Source: Tanytarsus gracilentus
Lineage: Eukaryota; Arthropoda; Insecta; Diptera; Chironomidae
DNA: 64,000 nucleotides
Reading direction: 5' to 3'
NCBI GenBank assembly: GCA_038502055.1
Contig: JAXRKN010000045.1
Location: forward strand, 10,715,501 to 10,779,500
The first letter of the stretch is position 1. Each line of letters begins with the position of its first letter. Under the pieces are notes generated by a model that did no database searches, was not told where the DNA came from, and saw only the letters and a list, made by a program, of their open reading frames with translations. A program made the translations under genes and the position numbers. Shown piece by piece: positions 12,071 through 24,400 of the stretch.

Positions 12071-12419
12071 TGAGAAAAGTTATTTAAAATAATTAAAAAG
12101 TTGAGTTTTGTTGTTAAAAGAAATTAATCGATAAAAAAAGCTGAAAGCAAGAGAAAATTTTTGGTGCGAAAAAAAATCGAAAGAAAAAGAGTAAAAGAAA
12201 ATTTCATTCTCGATTATATAACGGCAAAGACAGTGGCGTCACACGACGAGAACTCCAACACGGGCGAATCATCATCACCGTCCGCCCTGTTCACTAAATT
12301 CGGAGGTTCATTCTTTGGCGGTGCAACCGGCTCCCCGCAAAAGGTTGTCACCAACATCCGTGGATTTATATCGAATCGATTGCACAGCAATATCTCAATA
12401 CCTTCGGTACCCGATACAG
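12071..12419 (+). promoter_or_regulatory. ATG-free leader and first coding segment around the GUG start of ChAT
   Basis: From just after an upstream ATG (12068-12070, a six-codon uORF ending in TAA) to the exon-1 donor at 12420, no ATG is visible in any frame, including the first 187 coding nucleotides. The start is AGACA-GTG-G, a favourable Kozak context for a non-AUG codon. Drosophila ChAT is known to initiate at GUG with low efficiency. Conservation here suggests translational control. If VAChT messages include this exon, the lack of AUGs would let ribosomes scan on; that part is inference. Confidence 0.75.
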
Positions 12420-15400
12420 GTAAGTCTCTCGCCGTCACTGCGCTCCTCCTTTTATGTACCACTTACCTATACAATGTACATAGAAAATTCTTGTATTATG
12501 AAAATTTATTCATTTTATTATTTTTTTTCTCTTCAAATGCGATTCTCATCAATATTTAAATTGAAGAAAATTTTTTGTCATTTATCTAAAATTCATTGAA
12601 TTTCTTTTCAAACTTTTTATGATGATAAAATAATGCGAGCGTTCTTAAAAGGTTTTAAAAAATTGAATAAGTTAATTTCAATGGAAGAAAAATTACATTT
12701 CAAATTTTCAGGAATTTTTAAAGATGGGAAATTTTTAATTAATTTTTTTAACTTCGAGCATTTTTGTTAAAAATTCATCAGAAAATAAAAAGGATTCTTT
12801 TTTCGTTTTAAGTCCTTTATAAAATATTTAAGAATAAAATTCAAAATTTGAACCTTAAAGGTTTTGAATTTAAAATTTTACCGTTAATATTTAAGTACAA
12901 AATTTGAATCTTAAAGTTTTAGAATTTAAAATTTTAACTGTTGATTTTACCGTTAAAAAATTTGAAATTCAAAATTCAGTTTTAACGTTGAAATTTATTA
13001 AAAATTTAACGGGTATTTTGATATTAAAAATTCTATATCAGATAAATTTTCAATAAAATTCAAAATTATTATTTTTTTTGTAAATTTCAACATTCAAAAA
13101 GTTTCAATATATTAACTCACTTCTTAAAAAGTTTTTTACTCAATCACCCTAAAGAAAAACTCCTAGAAGCAAAGCAAAACCGAACTAATCTAGATTAACG
13201 CAAAAAGTCCTTCTTCGACCGTTTCTCCAAAAATAAACGCACTTTTTATGGCTTCCAGCGCTTTTCTCCCCAAACTTTTATCAATGAAGTTATAGCACGA
13301 AAAAGCCGAGCAAAATCTCACACAAACTTTTACCTTTTCTGCGTCGAGTTTTATTGATTTTTCTCCACAAACAACAACACACCTTTATGCCCGCTCGTGT
13401 ACTCAGACAAAATTTCATATTGCATACAGAAATAAAAATATCGCTGAGTCTCGTCCTAGTAAAATTATTTTTTGGGGATTATGAAAAGTTTTTAATTGAA
13501 TTTTCAGCCTTGAAAAATATCAAAAACTGCCATAGTTGAAGTGTAATTAGTAAATCGAATGAAATTAACAAATATGCCGCAAATTCAATTAAGTAATTAT
13601 TGTCGATTTACGACAGCTACACAATCCATCCAGCCTCTGTTCGGAGTTAATTTAATTATAAACATTGTTTAATGAACAAGCTATGCATTTATTATTGACT
13701 GTCGGGGAAGTTGAAAGTATTGTTCGACACACAAAAGATATTTTACGATGAAAATTCCAACTTGCAAGATTTTTTTCGCTCCCTTCACTCATCAGCAAAA
13801 CAAATATTTTCATTTCTTCATCCCTCGCAATTTTACTTCTTTAATGCCACCCTCGCATTGATAATCATGTGATTGTACAATGTACAAAGAATTTGTTGTG
13901 TTCGAATGTTTATTCATAATCATTTCATTATCTCGTGTGTGTGTGTCGGATGGAAAATGTTTTTTCTGGTGGTAAAAAGGAAGTGAAATTAATTTGAGAC
14001 AAAAAGTTTTTTTGTGGTTAAAATAGTCAATAAAAATTTAAATAATATAGAAAAGTTTAAAAGAAATTAGTTGAAAAATTTAAAAATGAAGGTTCGAATC
14101 CTTATTAACGATTTTACTGAAAAGTGGGCAGCTGCGACAATTTTTTTTGTTCAGAATTTCTTGTTCGTCATAAAATTAAATAAATATTTAGAAAATTTCA
14201 ATTTTTTGGTAGTTCAAAAATTCAGAAAATAGAATTTTTTATTAAAATTGAAAAATATTTTAAAAATTTATCCTTTAACATGATCAAAAAAATAAAATTC
14301 TATCACCGAGCTATCGACATCGAATCATTTAATCTCTCTGTCATCACATTGACATAATTTCATTTACTCGATGTACGCATCAATTTCGAATACTGATTAG
14401 GAGATGTGAAATTTATCCTAAATGATTCAAAACCAGATTTTTGTTGTTGTTGAATGAGAAGAAAAAACATTTCGCGATGCATTCGCTGAATACGAAATTA
14501 GATGTTGATCGTGTTATCATGTAGGCGTAAAAAGTTGCATTAAAAAACAGAAAGTTCTGGAGGCCATTTTGGGTTGGCGAACAATAAACGTAAATCTTGT
14601 TTTATGAGACACTCTCGGGGTCGGATGTTCGCTCTAGAAAACTTTATCAACTTGAATTTTATGCTTCTCGACTTTCTCGAGTGACTCTCATGGATGAAAT
14701 TTCAAAGGAGAAATTCTCGCAATATTTACCGTTCGACTTATGATGTTACAAATACAATTTCAAGTGCTTTTCATCTCGGTGTGTACATACAAGCAGACTC
14801 CTCTATATAGTCGGTGAAAATTTATAAATAAAATGTCATGATATAAAATGTAAATCCTTCTTTATATTTGCCGTCTGCCTGCTCATAAAATATTCACACG
14901 AATGTTGTTAAATAATTTACGAAAAAAGGAAGCAATCGATGCAGAAGGAATTATGGAGGGGGCGCAAAATTTCCAAGGTTCGTTGTACTCATATAAAAAC
15001 GAAGGTTTGGTGAATTTAAATTAGAATGAGAAAATTTTTCGAGGGGAAGTTTTTGTTATTTTATTATTATTTTGATGTTTTAAGTGGCGTGATGGGTTTT
15101 GTGATGTATTAAATTTATTTAGACGGAAAATTTGAGTTTTTTATCTAGGAAGATTTTTTAATGATTAAAGTTTAGAGAAATTTAAAGATTTTTAATTTAA
15201 AGCAAAAAAATAAAGTTACAAAAAAATGAGCTATTAGATACGAACAAGTTTAAACATTTAGGATTCGAACCTAAGATTTCAAATGAAAATTTTATCAACA
15301 GTTTAAATTCTCGAAACTAAATCTACAAAAAATGCTTTAAAATCTTTATAAAATTTACCCTTTCTGAATCATAAAACTCACAAGTTAATTAAGTTAGCTT

Positions 15401-18400
15401 TACAAGAAAATTTCTTTACACGATAAACTCCGCTCAACATAAATTACTTTGTACTTCGTAATCAACTCACTAAAATTGCTCTCTAAACTACCGTAAGAAT
15501 GCGCTCTCAGCCACATAAAACTTTTCTTCTTTTTACATCGTTCAAGGTAAAATTTTCTTCCATTCAAAAAGTTTTCCTAATTTCAGAATTTCCCTTTGCA
15601 TTGAAAGGAGAGATTTTGTCTTTAACGTAAATCCAATTTGCAATTTCCTCCCTCGAGGCTAAATTTCTATTTTATTTGTGAAAAGGCAATTCAAGCGAAC
15701 CTTTTATACAAGAAGTGGAAAATTTTATGAATTTTTTGAATTTTATCTTAAAAACCGTTACTAAGAATTTAAATTTTAAAAAACCGTTAAAAATAATTCA
15801 AATTTTAAAAACCGTTAAAAAATTAAAATTTTATTTTATAAAAAAATTTTAATAAAAGAAAATAATATTTTATAAAATTTTTAATTTAAATTAAAAAAAC
15901 CGTTAAAAATTTAAATTATATTTTATTTCCAATTCTTAAATTTTGTAAAGTTTCTCCAGCTTGCATTCAACTCACTTTTTATAAAGCGAAAATTAAAGGG
16001 AAATTGACATATAACAGACAGGATGGAAATTGTTGAATTTTCCTTTCTCAAATCGCGTTTGCGAATAAAAAGTTTTTTCAACCAACATCAGCAAACTCGT
16101 GAAGCATAAATTTTTAATTAACATAACGAAACAAAAAATGATTTGCACTCGCCACTTGAACTCGCTCTTGATCCTTTTTGAAATGCTGCACACGAAGCTG
16201 AAAGAATTTCAACCCCTTTTGTGTCTGATTTTTTCATGGTCCCTGCGGGAATTTTCTCTCTAATATTTGTTGAGGGAGTGAAGCAACACACACACACACA
16301 CCCGCTGTGTTTTCTCTCTTTAACTCCCCCACTCAAATTTATTCAGCATGAATTTTTAATGAGAATTGAATATGGAACGGTCTGGAAAGTGAAACATTTG
16401 ATCGATATTTTTAAGGACGTCCTATTTACTTTCGTCATCGAAAGAACCTGTGAAATAATATTCATGAATTTTTAATGCCATCATCGAGCACATTCGTCTC
16501 CGTCGTAGCGTCAACGTCATGTTCTAATAAAGTTGCGTGACTGATCGAACAAGTTTAAAAGGGCCTCAATTCACTTTCGTCTAAAGTACTTGCACGTTTT
16601 TCCATTATATCGATAAAGTATTTTTCGTTTATATTTTTCTAGAGCATTATTAGATGACACATACACACACAACCTGTGAAATTTTCTTCGTGTGGGGTTG
16701 AACTACAATAGAAAAACGTTTCATGATAGAAAAGAAGAAAAAGTAGTTTTATTTTTGTGATTTACAACAAAAGATAGAGAAAATAGAATTTTCTTTTCTT
16801 TTTATAAGATTGAAGGGAAATAAATTGTTAAACTGAGAAAGGAAAATTGGAAATTTTATTAAAAATCATGTTTAAATATTAAATAGTTGAATTTTATTTT
16901 AATTTTAAATCTAAAGCTACGGTATAAATTTTATCAGGTTTAAAATTCAAGAAATAAATAAATAAAACCCCGATTTTCGCCACCTCCTAAAGCGCATTGA
17001 GTACAGAATAAAATCACGACTCACGTAGACTTAAAAAGTAATCCGATTATGCTTCTAAGTTTCATTTATTTTTAATTTCTATTCATGAATTTTCCTCCCC
17101 AATGCGCATCAGCGTGTTAAAGTCTCTTTTAATTTTAAGCTGATTACGATTGTTTTCTACCTTCTCATCCGTATTGCACTTAAAGTGCAAAAATCCCTCG
17201 CTCGAGAGACCACTTGAGACTAGAGATCCTTAAATCATCGATTATGCGATTTCGATGATCATCGATGACAAAAAGTTCATCATCGATGACGAACTTTTGA
17301 TCTGAATTTCTGAGAAAACCCTGGAATTTAAAAAAAAAACAAGTAGTGTTTTTTCATACAGTATAATGTAGGACGAATTTGCTGTCTTTTTGGCTGTATC
17401 TGAATTTTTCTGAGCTTGATTGAAAGTCAACGAATTTTTTTTTGAAATTCACAATAAGGCTTAAAAATTAAACTCAATACAAAAAAGTGTCATAAAAACA
17501 AAATAGAAAAACACTCTCACAATAATTACCGTAACCTTATTCGTCTCTTGTTCTTAAAAATCCAAAATTTATCTTTTTTTTAAATAAATCACTTAACACT
17601 TTATACTTGTTTACACGAGTAAACAAAATGAATTGAGGAAAAGTCTAAAAGTTTTGTTTGGTACATGAAATTGTTTCTCAAAAACAATTATTTTGATACC
17701 TGCTGTTTTACAATATTAATATTTGAAGATTTTTTTATTAAAGTGACATTAAAACATTAATTAAAATTATAAATTTTAATTTAATTTTTTCAAAAGAGCA
17801 CAAAAATCGATTTTTTTCGTCATCGATGTCATCGGAAAAAAAATCGATGATCATCGATGACGAAAAGGTTCGATGATCATCGATGATCATCGAACCGATG
17901 CTCATCGTCAGGATCTCAACTTGAGACGCAAAGCAATTAATTTTTACGGTTGAACCTACACCTTCTCAAGTGGCGAACGAAAAAATAATAAATGAGGGAT
18001 TTTCTTTCAAAAATTACATATGTTTTCCCCTTTTTCTTTTCTCATCAACAATGAGCACGTCATAAGTTCAACAAAAAACCAATTGTGTGGAGATTATTGT
18101 GATCGCATTGCATTTTGTCGTCATAAACGAGTTGAAGTTTTTCCTCTCTAAAAAATTTATTGCCATGCTAAGGGTGTTTAATGAGTTGGAAAGTGAGCAC
18201 CCAAAAAGTGGTTATCGATATTTGTCGTAATTTGTCAAAAACAATTTTAGTCTCTTGAAAAGAAAAAGTTATTGATTGTCGTGTGGGAAAATTATGTGAG
18301 ATTATTATCAGCTTTTAAGTGGGTGATTAGTGGAACTTTTACATTTAATCGAATTTGATTGTGGGTAATAGAAATTTGAATATTTTATGGTCGTTAAGTT

Positions 18401-21400
18401 TTTTAAGCGTTTGAATTTTTACGAAAAAATAATTTGTGATTTCATTCTCTTTAAAATTAAGTAATTTAAATCCAGTAAGATTTAAATTCAAAAAGTCCGT
18501 TACAAAAAGATCTGAATGTTATCATTTGAATTAAAAAAGTCCGTTACAAAAAGATTTTAAAGTCCAACAAGATTTAAATTCAAAAAGTCCGTTACAAAAT
18601 ATATTAGTATCAAATCATTTGAATTCAAAAATTCCGTTACAAAAAAAAATAACTTAGAATTCGCTAGTTTTATAATTTTATAAATATTATTTCGCTTTTT
18701 TCCTCATCTCTTCTAGTTTTTATGATTGAAATGTGTTTGTTAAAAAATGCCTTTAAAATAATTTAAATAATTTATCACGCAGGAATAACAATCAATTTTA
18801 ATGTCGACCGATTTTTTGGCAGAAACTCGATTGCATAATAAATTTTAAGCAAATATCTCTGTAGAGAAAAATTTATTCATCCAAAAAAATATAAAAAAAC
18901 GATACAACTGGGAATCGATTGGAATTAATAACAATGGAAATTTATACGCTCGTTTGATTCCAGTATGAAAAATATCTGTAGATGATCTCACTTTAATTTT
19001 TAAGCATTGTTTTATATTTTTTCGTTATCCTCTTTCTCATAAAAATTCAATGGCATCCTTGAAAGACCACAGAAACAACATTTCAATCATAAAAATAAGA
19101 AAAATTAGAAGGAAAAATTTCTAATTTAATTTTTCTCTCTTAGGTTTTTTTGTGTCTTGAAAAGGATACATTTTTAAATATTGATGCGAATCTTGAACTC
19201 ATTCTTTATTTCCATTTTGAAAAATCTTGATTTCTCTTTTTCTTGAAAAAAAAATACTTTTAATTTTCCCCCAACAAAAGAACTAATCGTGAAATCTTGT
19301 TTCTGTGTTCTCCAAGGTTGCCTTCGTGGAGGATAAATCACCGTGGATCTCAATTATAATCAGACACATATCAAAAAAACACCATCAGAGCACAAACAAA
19401 CAGTAGACAAAAGAAAATTAAGAGAGGACAAGGTGCGGCTATGATTTAAGTTGGATTCGTGGCCACTTCGAGAAACAAAAGCAATCTTTATATTAGGACA
19501 AGGAAATAAGATAAGTTAAGCTACACATAAACAAAAATGGCGCCATTACCGATCATAAATATGGAATATGCAGAGGCGAAGGAGGTTCTGTGGAATAAAA
19601 TTCACGAGCCAATAATGCAGCGGAAACTCATTCTCGTGATTGTGTCCATAGCACTGCTCCTAGATAACATGTTGTACATGGTCATTGTGCCCATCATTCC
19701 CGACTATCTAAGGTACGTTGGTGTTGTGGATGACGACGAAGAAATTCTTGTCTCCTCAAATTCATCAGTGACTGTTCGTCCAAATCATCATGGTCAAGAT
19801 ACATCGACAGGTCTGCTCTTCGCCTCAAAAGCCATCGTTCAATTGATGGTGAATCCATTTTCGGGAGCAATAATCGACAGAATCGGATATGACATTCCAA
19901 TGATGATTGGTCTTATCGTCATGTTCTTCTCAACGTCGCTCTTCGCATGTGCACGAAGCTACTCAGGACTTTTCTTTGCGCGAGCATTGCAAGGTGTTGG
20001 ATCGGCTTTCGCTGACACTGCCGGATTGGCCATGATCGCCGATAGATTTACAGAAGAAGCTGAACGAACGAAAGCTCTTGGCATTGCGCTTGCATTCATC
20101 AGTTTCGGATGTCTAGTCGCTCCACCGTTCGGAGGTGCACTCTATCAGTTTGCCGGCAAGGAAGTTCCATTTTTAATTCTCGCTCTCGTATCACTCTTAG
20201 ATGGTTTCATGTTATTGCTCGTTATGAAACCCATTCGGCAACAGATTAGAGAGAGTCAGTCTGAGACACGACCCGAGAGCATTCCAATCTGGCAATTGAT
20301 GATGGATCCGTACATTGCTGTGTGCGCTGGTGCACTCATGATGTCGAACGTTGCGCTCGCCTTCTTGGAACCGACGATATCGCTCTGGATGGAGGACACA
20401 ATGACGACAGACAATTGGAAGATTGGCATGATTTGGCTGCCGGCCTTCTTTCCTCACGTACTCGGCGTAATTATTACCGTCAAAATGGCGAGACGCTATC
20501 CACATCATCAGTGGCGAATGGCGGCATTCGGCCTCGTCCTCGAAGGCGTGAGTTGTCTCTTCCTGCCTTTCATCACCTCCTACAAACTGCTCACACTTCC
20601 AATTTGCGTAATTTGCTTCGGCATCGCACTCATCGATACTGCACTACTGCCAACATTAGGTTATCTCGTAGACACACGATATGTGTCGGTTTACGGTAGC
20701 ATTTATGCCATCGCCGACATCTCATATTCGATGGCATATGCAATCGGTCCAATTGTAGCCGGCGGCATTGTGGATCTGATTGGTTTTGTGGCACTCAATT
20801 TATTGATTGCTGTCCTCAATCTCGGCTATGCACCCGTGCTGCGATACCTTAGAAATGTCTATGACTTTAAGCCATTCGAAGAGTGCGAAGCGAATGTTTT
20901 AATGAGCGATCCACCGGCAAAAGAATATCAAACATATTCAATGCAAAATCAACAGCCAGTCGGTGACTTTAAAAATCATTTAGAATATGCGAATTATGGA
21001 CAACAAGAGCAGCAGCCGGGCATGCAAGAGACGAATATCGATCAATACAATTATTCGCAACCGCAGCAATATCAACAGCAACAAGACTTAAATTATCAGC
21101 AGCAACAGCAATATCAGCCTGGCTATCAAGAGCAAGGCGGTGTCTACAACCAACAACAGGCGAATCCATTTAGACAACCGGAAGCTCCACAAGCAGCACC
21201 TCGACCAGCCGTAGCGAATCCCTTCCGTCAAGGATTTAATTAAGTTTAATTTTTAATCTCTATGTTTATGTTAAACTAAACTCTAACAAAAAAAAGTTAT
21301 GGTGATTGGGACTCGACTCCCATAGTGGATATGATTTGTTGCATTGTAATGCTTTATGTGTTTTCTATTAAGAGATAACGATGGAAATTATTAAAAGTGT

Positions 21401-24400
21401 CGTTTTTAAAAAAAATGGTGAACAAAGTGATAAAGTTTATTTAACAAATTTGCGCTATATAAAAAAATTATTAGATGATTGTACAAAAAATATGTGAAAG
21501 AAAAATTATTATATATCAATTATATACAAGAAACGATATTCCACAATATATTTATTGTAAATTCAACATAATTTAACATTTATTTTGTTGCATAATGAGA
21601 AAATGTTTTTGAAATGAGTTTGATAAAATGTTTGTAAAATTGTGAGGGAAGAAACAGGCGTGAGGTGATGGTAGAATTGCATGATTGTGATTGTTGAACC
21701 CAGTGAGAAAAAAGTTTTAAATAAATAATTTTAAAATTTTAAAATTACATTAAAATTTAAAGTTGAAAAAATTCAAATTTAATTTTAATTTTTTTAAATT
21801 GAAATTTAAAAATTAAATTGCAAAAATTATTTCAAATTGAAAAAAACTAAAATAGAAAAAAAATCAATTTTTAACGAACATTTTCAAATTTTTTAAATTC
21901 TAAAACTGAAACCCTGAAAATAATTTTAAAATTCCGATTAAAAAAATTTTAATCAGTTAAATTAAATAATTTTAATTTTTAATTTTTACCTCACTGGGTT
22001 CTCAACCCCTGTCAATGAAATTTTACGACACGCCACGCGTTTTTCTATCACCATCCACACGAGATGTAATTCCAGTAATGTCATATTATTATGTAAATTT
22101 TCGCAAGAGAAGAAAAAACTTCAAGTCAATTCGTATTTTATGCCTTCGACGATGGTTTTTCGTTAAGGACACTTTTATGATATTCTTCACACATATATTG
22201 ACGTAATTTTCCCATAAAAAAATATTTTTTTGCTTCTTAAATGTGAAATTTTCTTCTCTGAATGAAACACACAAAAAAAGTATTATTTTATAAGAGAATT
22301 TAGCGATGTAAGAAGTCATCGCGATGGTGTGCAATGTGAAAGCGAGGTCTGTAGTTGCATCCAATATCATTGACATATCAAATATCAATCGCGAAACTCA
22401 TATACAATTGGGATGCACCGAAAGGCACTCGATGTACCCTCGCATGGCATTTTAGTTTCAAATTATCGTTCATTAGTAATAAAACTCCAGCTTTCAAGTC
22501 TTCACTCGACGCACAATTTCTATGCGAAAACGTGCAAAGATGTCGACATAAAAAGTGGAGTAAGATTTTTAACGTAAGACACAACCAAGGTAACGATACA
22601 TATCAGAGCTCATGCTCGCCTGAATTATTACCGAAGTGATATTATATTATATATAAATATTATACATAGACGTACTCATATACTCGTAATTTTATCTTCA
22701 GTGTTTATCACACATATTGTAAGATGATTACACACATCATAAATAATGATTAAGTCAATGATGCTTTGGAGACTAAAAATATATCAAATTCTATTTAAGA
22801 AAAATTATGCATCATGGCAAAAGTGTTCGGAATTTCATTTTTTTTAAAAAATATTGTGAAAATCTCCCAAAATTATATCAATTGGATTTTAAATTTTATA
22901 AAGCAAAAAAATTGTGAGGAAAAAAATCAATTGAAAATTTTTTGTAATTAAAATTTTGGTACCTTTAAAATACTCGATTTAAAAAAACCGAGAGCACTTG
23001 GTCGAATGAATGAAAGTGAACATTGCAAATGATTTTATCAGTTTCCTTCCGAAAAGAGTTTAAAGCATCAGATAAAAAATCATTTTGAGTAGCGATAGAG
23101 AAGAAAATTTTATTTATTATCCGCCCACATGCGAATGTGCATGCTGGGACTCTCACACTAACCGATACAATTATTTAATGATGTAGTCATGTGTAGTGCA
23201 TTGAGATTCGACGAGTTTGGGACGACTTGATGATGAGAAAAATTATAAAATGTCCACTTGTAAAGTTTACAGTCATTAAATAATCAAATTTTACTTGTAA
23301 ATAGGTGTCATTGAAGTTAAGACTCATGATTGAATTAAGTAATGACTCTCTATCTATCAATTCAAGAAACTTTAGGCTTTAGATAGATTTTCTTCTGTAA
23401 ATTTCATTTGCAAAACTGTTTAAGTAAGATAACAAAAAATATTTTAGGTTTTTTCCCGATAGTCGAGAAGGAAAAGTTTCGTGCGCTAAATAACCAAAGA
23501 ATAGATAAAAATTCAGAGAGAATTAAAAAAACTAGAAAATAGACCAAAACACAAATTAAATGTTCAACCATCAATAAACCAGTAGCAATGAAAATAAATA
23601 CAAAAATTTTCGTTCATAAATTTCCAAAATAGTTGTTGTAAAAGTTAAAAAAATTCCTTAAACTTCAAATAAACCTATTCAGCTGTTAGAATGAAAAAAT
23701 GTTGTTGACTATTTCTACGAAGTTCATTCATGAAAAAATCATAAAAAAATTCTAAGTTACATTCAACTTTAAAAATTTATTAATTTTTTTTAAATATCAA
23801 AAAAAAAATAAAAATCTAAAAACTTTGAAGATTTGAAATTAAAAATTCTAAAAAATTACAAATTTCAAATTTTAAAATATAAAAAACGAAATTTTCAATT
23901 TTGAAGTTTCGAAATTTAAAAACTAAATTTTCTTGTTTGTTTGAGTTTTAAAATTTAAAAAAACGATTTTTGGAATTTTTTAAAATTTATAATTTATTAA
24001 AAATAAATAAATTAAAAAACCTGAAAGACAAACGCACACAAAATCTATTCCCAAATCTATCCCCCTCTAATCTAATTTAAATGTTATTAAGTCTCAGAAA
24101 ATCTTCACGTTTGTAAATAATTTCATTAACTGTGAGTAATTTCGAATGAGTATTGGCGCCGGCTTGTGTAATATCTAGATCTTAAAATAAATTTTAATCT
24201 TTAAATCTTCTCTCTGTCACTCTAAGTAAAACATACGAAAGAAGAAATTCATGTAACTTATAAATTTAAATTAACTATTGTAAAACGGAGCTGAATTAAG
24301 TAGATTATAATCATCAGAAAAATATCAAAGTAAAATTCACACAATCGAGAATGAGAATCAAGAAAAAATACTAATTTTATCATAAATGTTCGTGAAAGTA

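Larger units (their letters stand above)
12420..19314. other. ChAT intron 1, first part
   Basis: This intron segment lies between ChAT exon 1 and the VAChT leader. No protein-coding exon was recognised. It holds a CA microsatellite (about 16285-16302), an inverted-repeat element (17221-17918), TTCGAATCC-type motifs at 14091 and 15261, AAACCGTTAAAAA repeats near 15760-15910 and the AAGTCCGTTACAAAA repeats at 18471-18650. Neuronal enhancers are likely in this position by analogy, but I cannot point to them. Confidence 0.5.

Noticed and set aside
12161..12559. TTG at 12161 as the start of ChAT
   Set aside because: The residues between it and GTG 12233 are a low-complexity Lys/Arg run, while the GTG position matches the Drosophila start; the frame past 12419 is intron.
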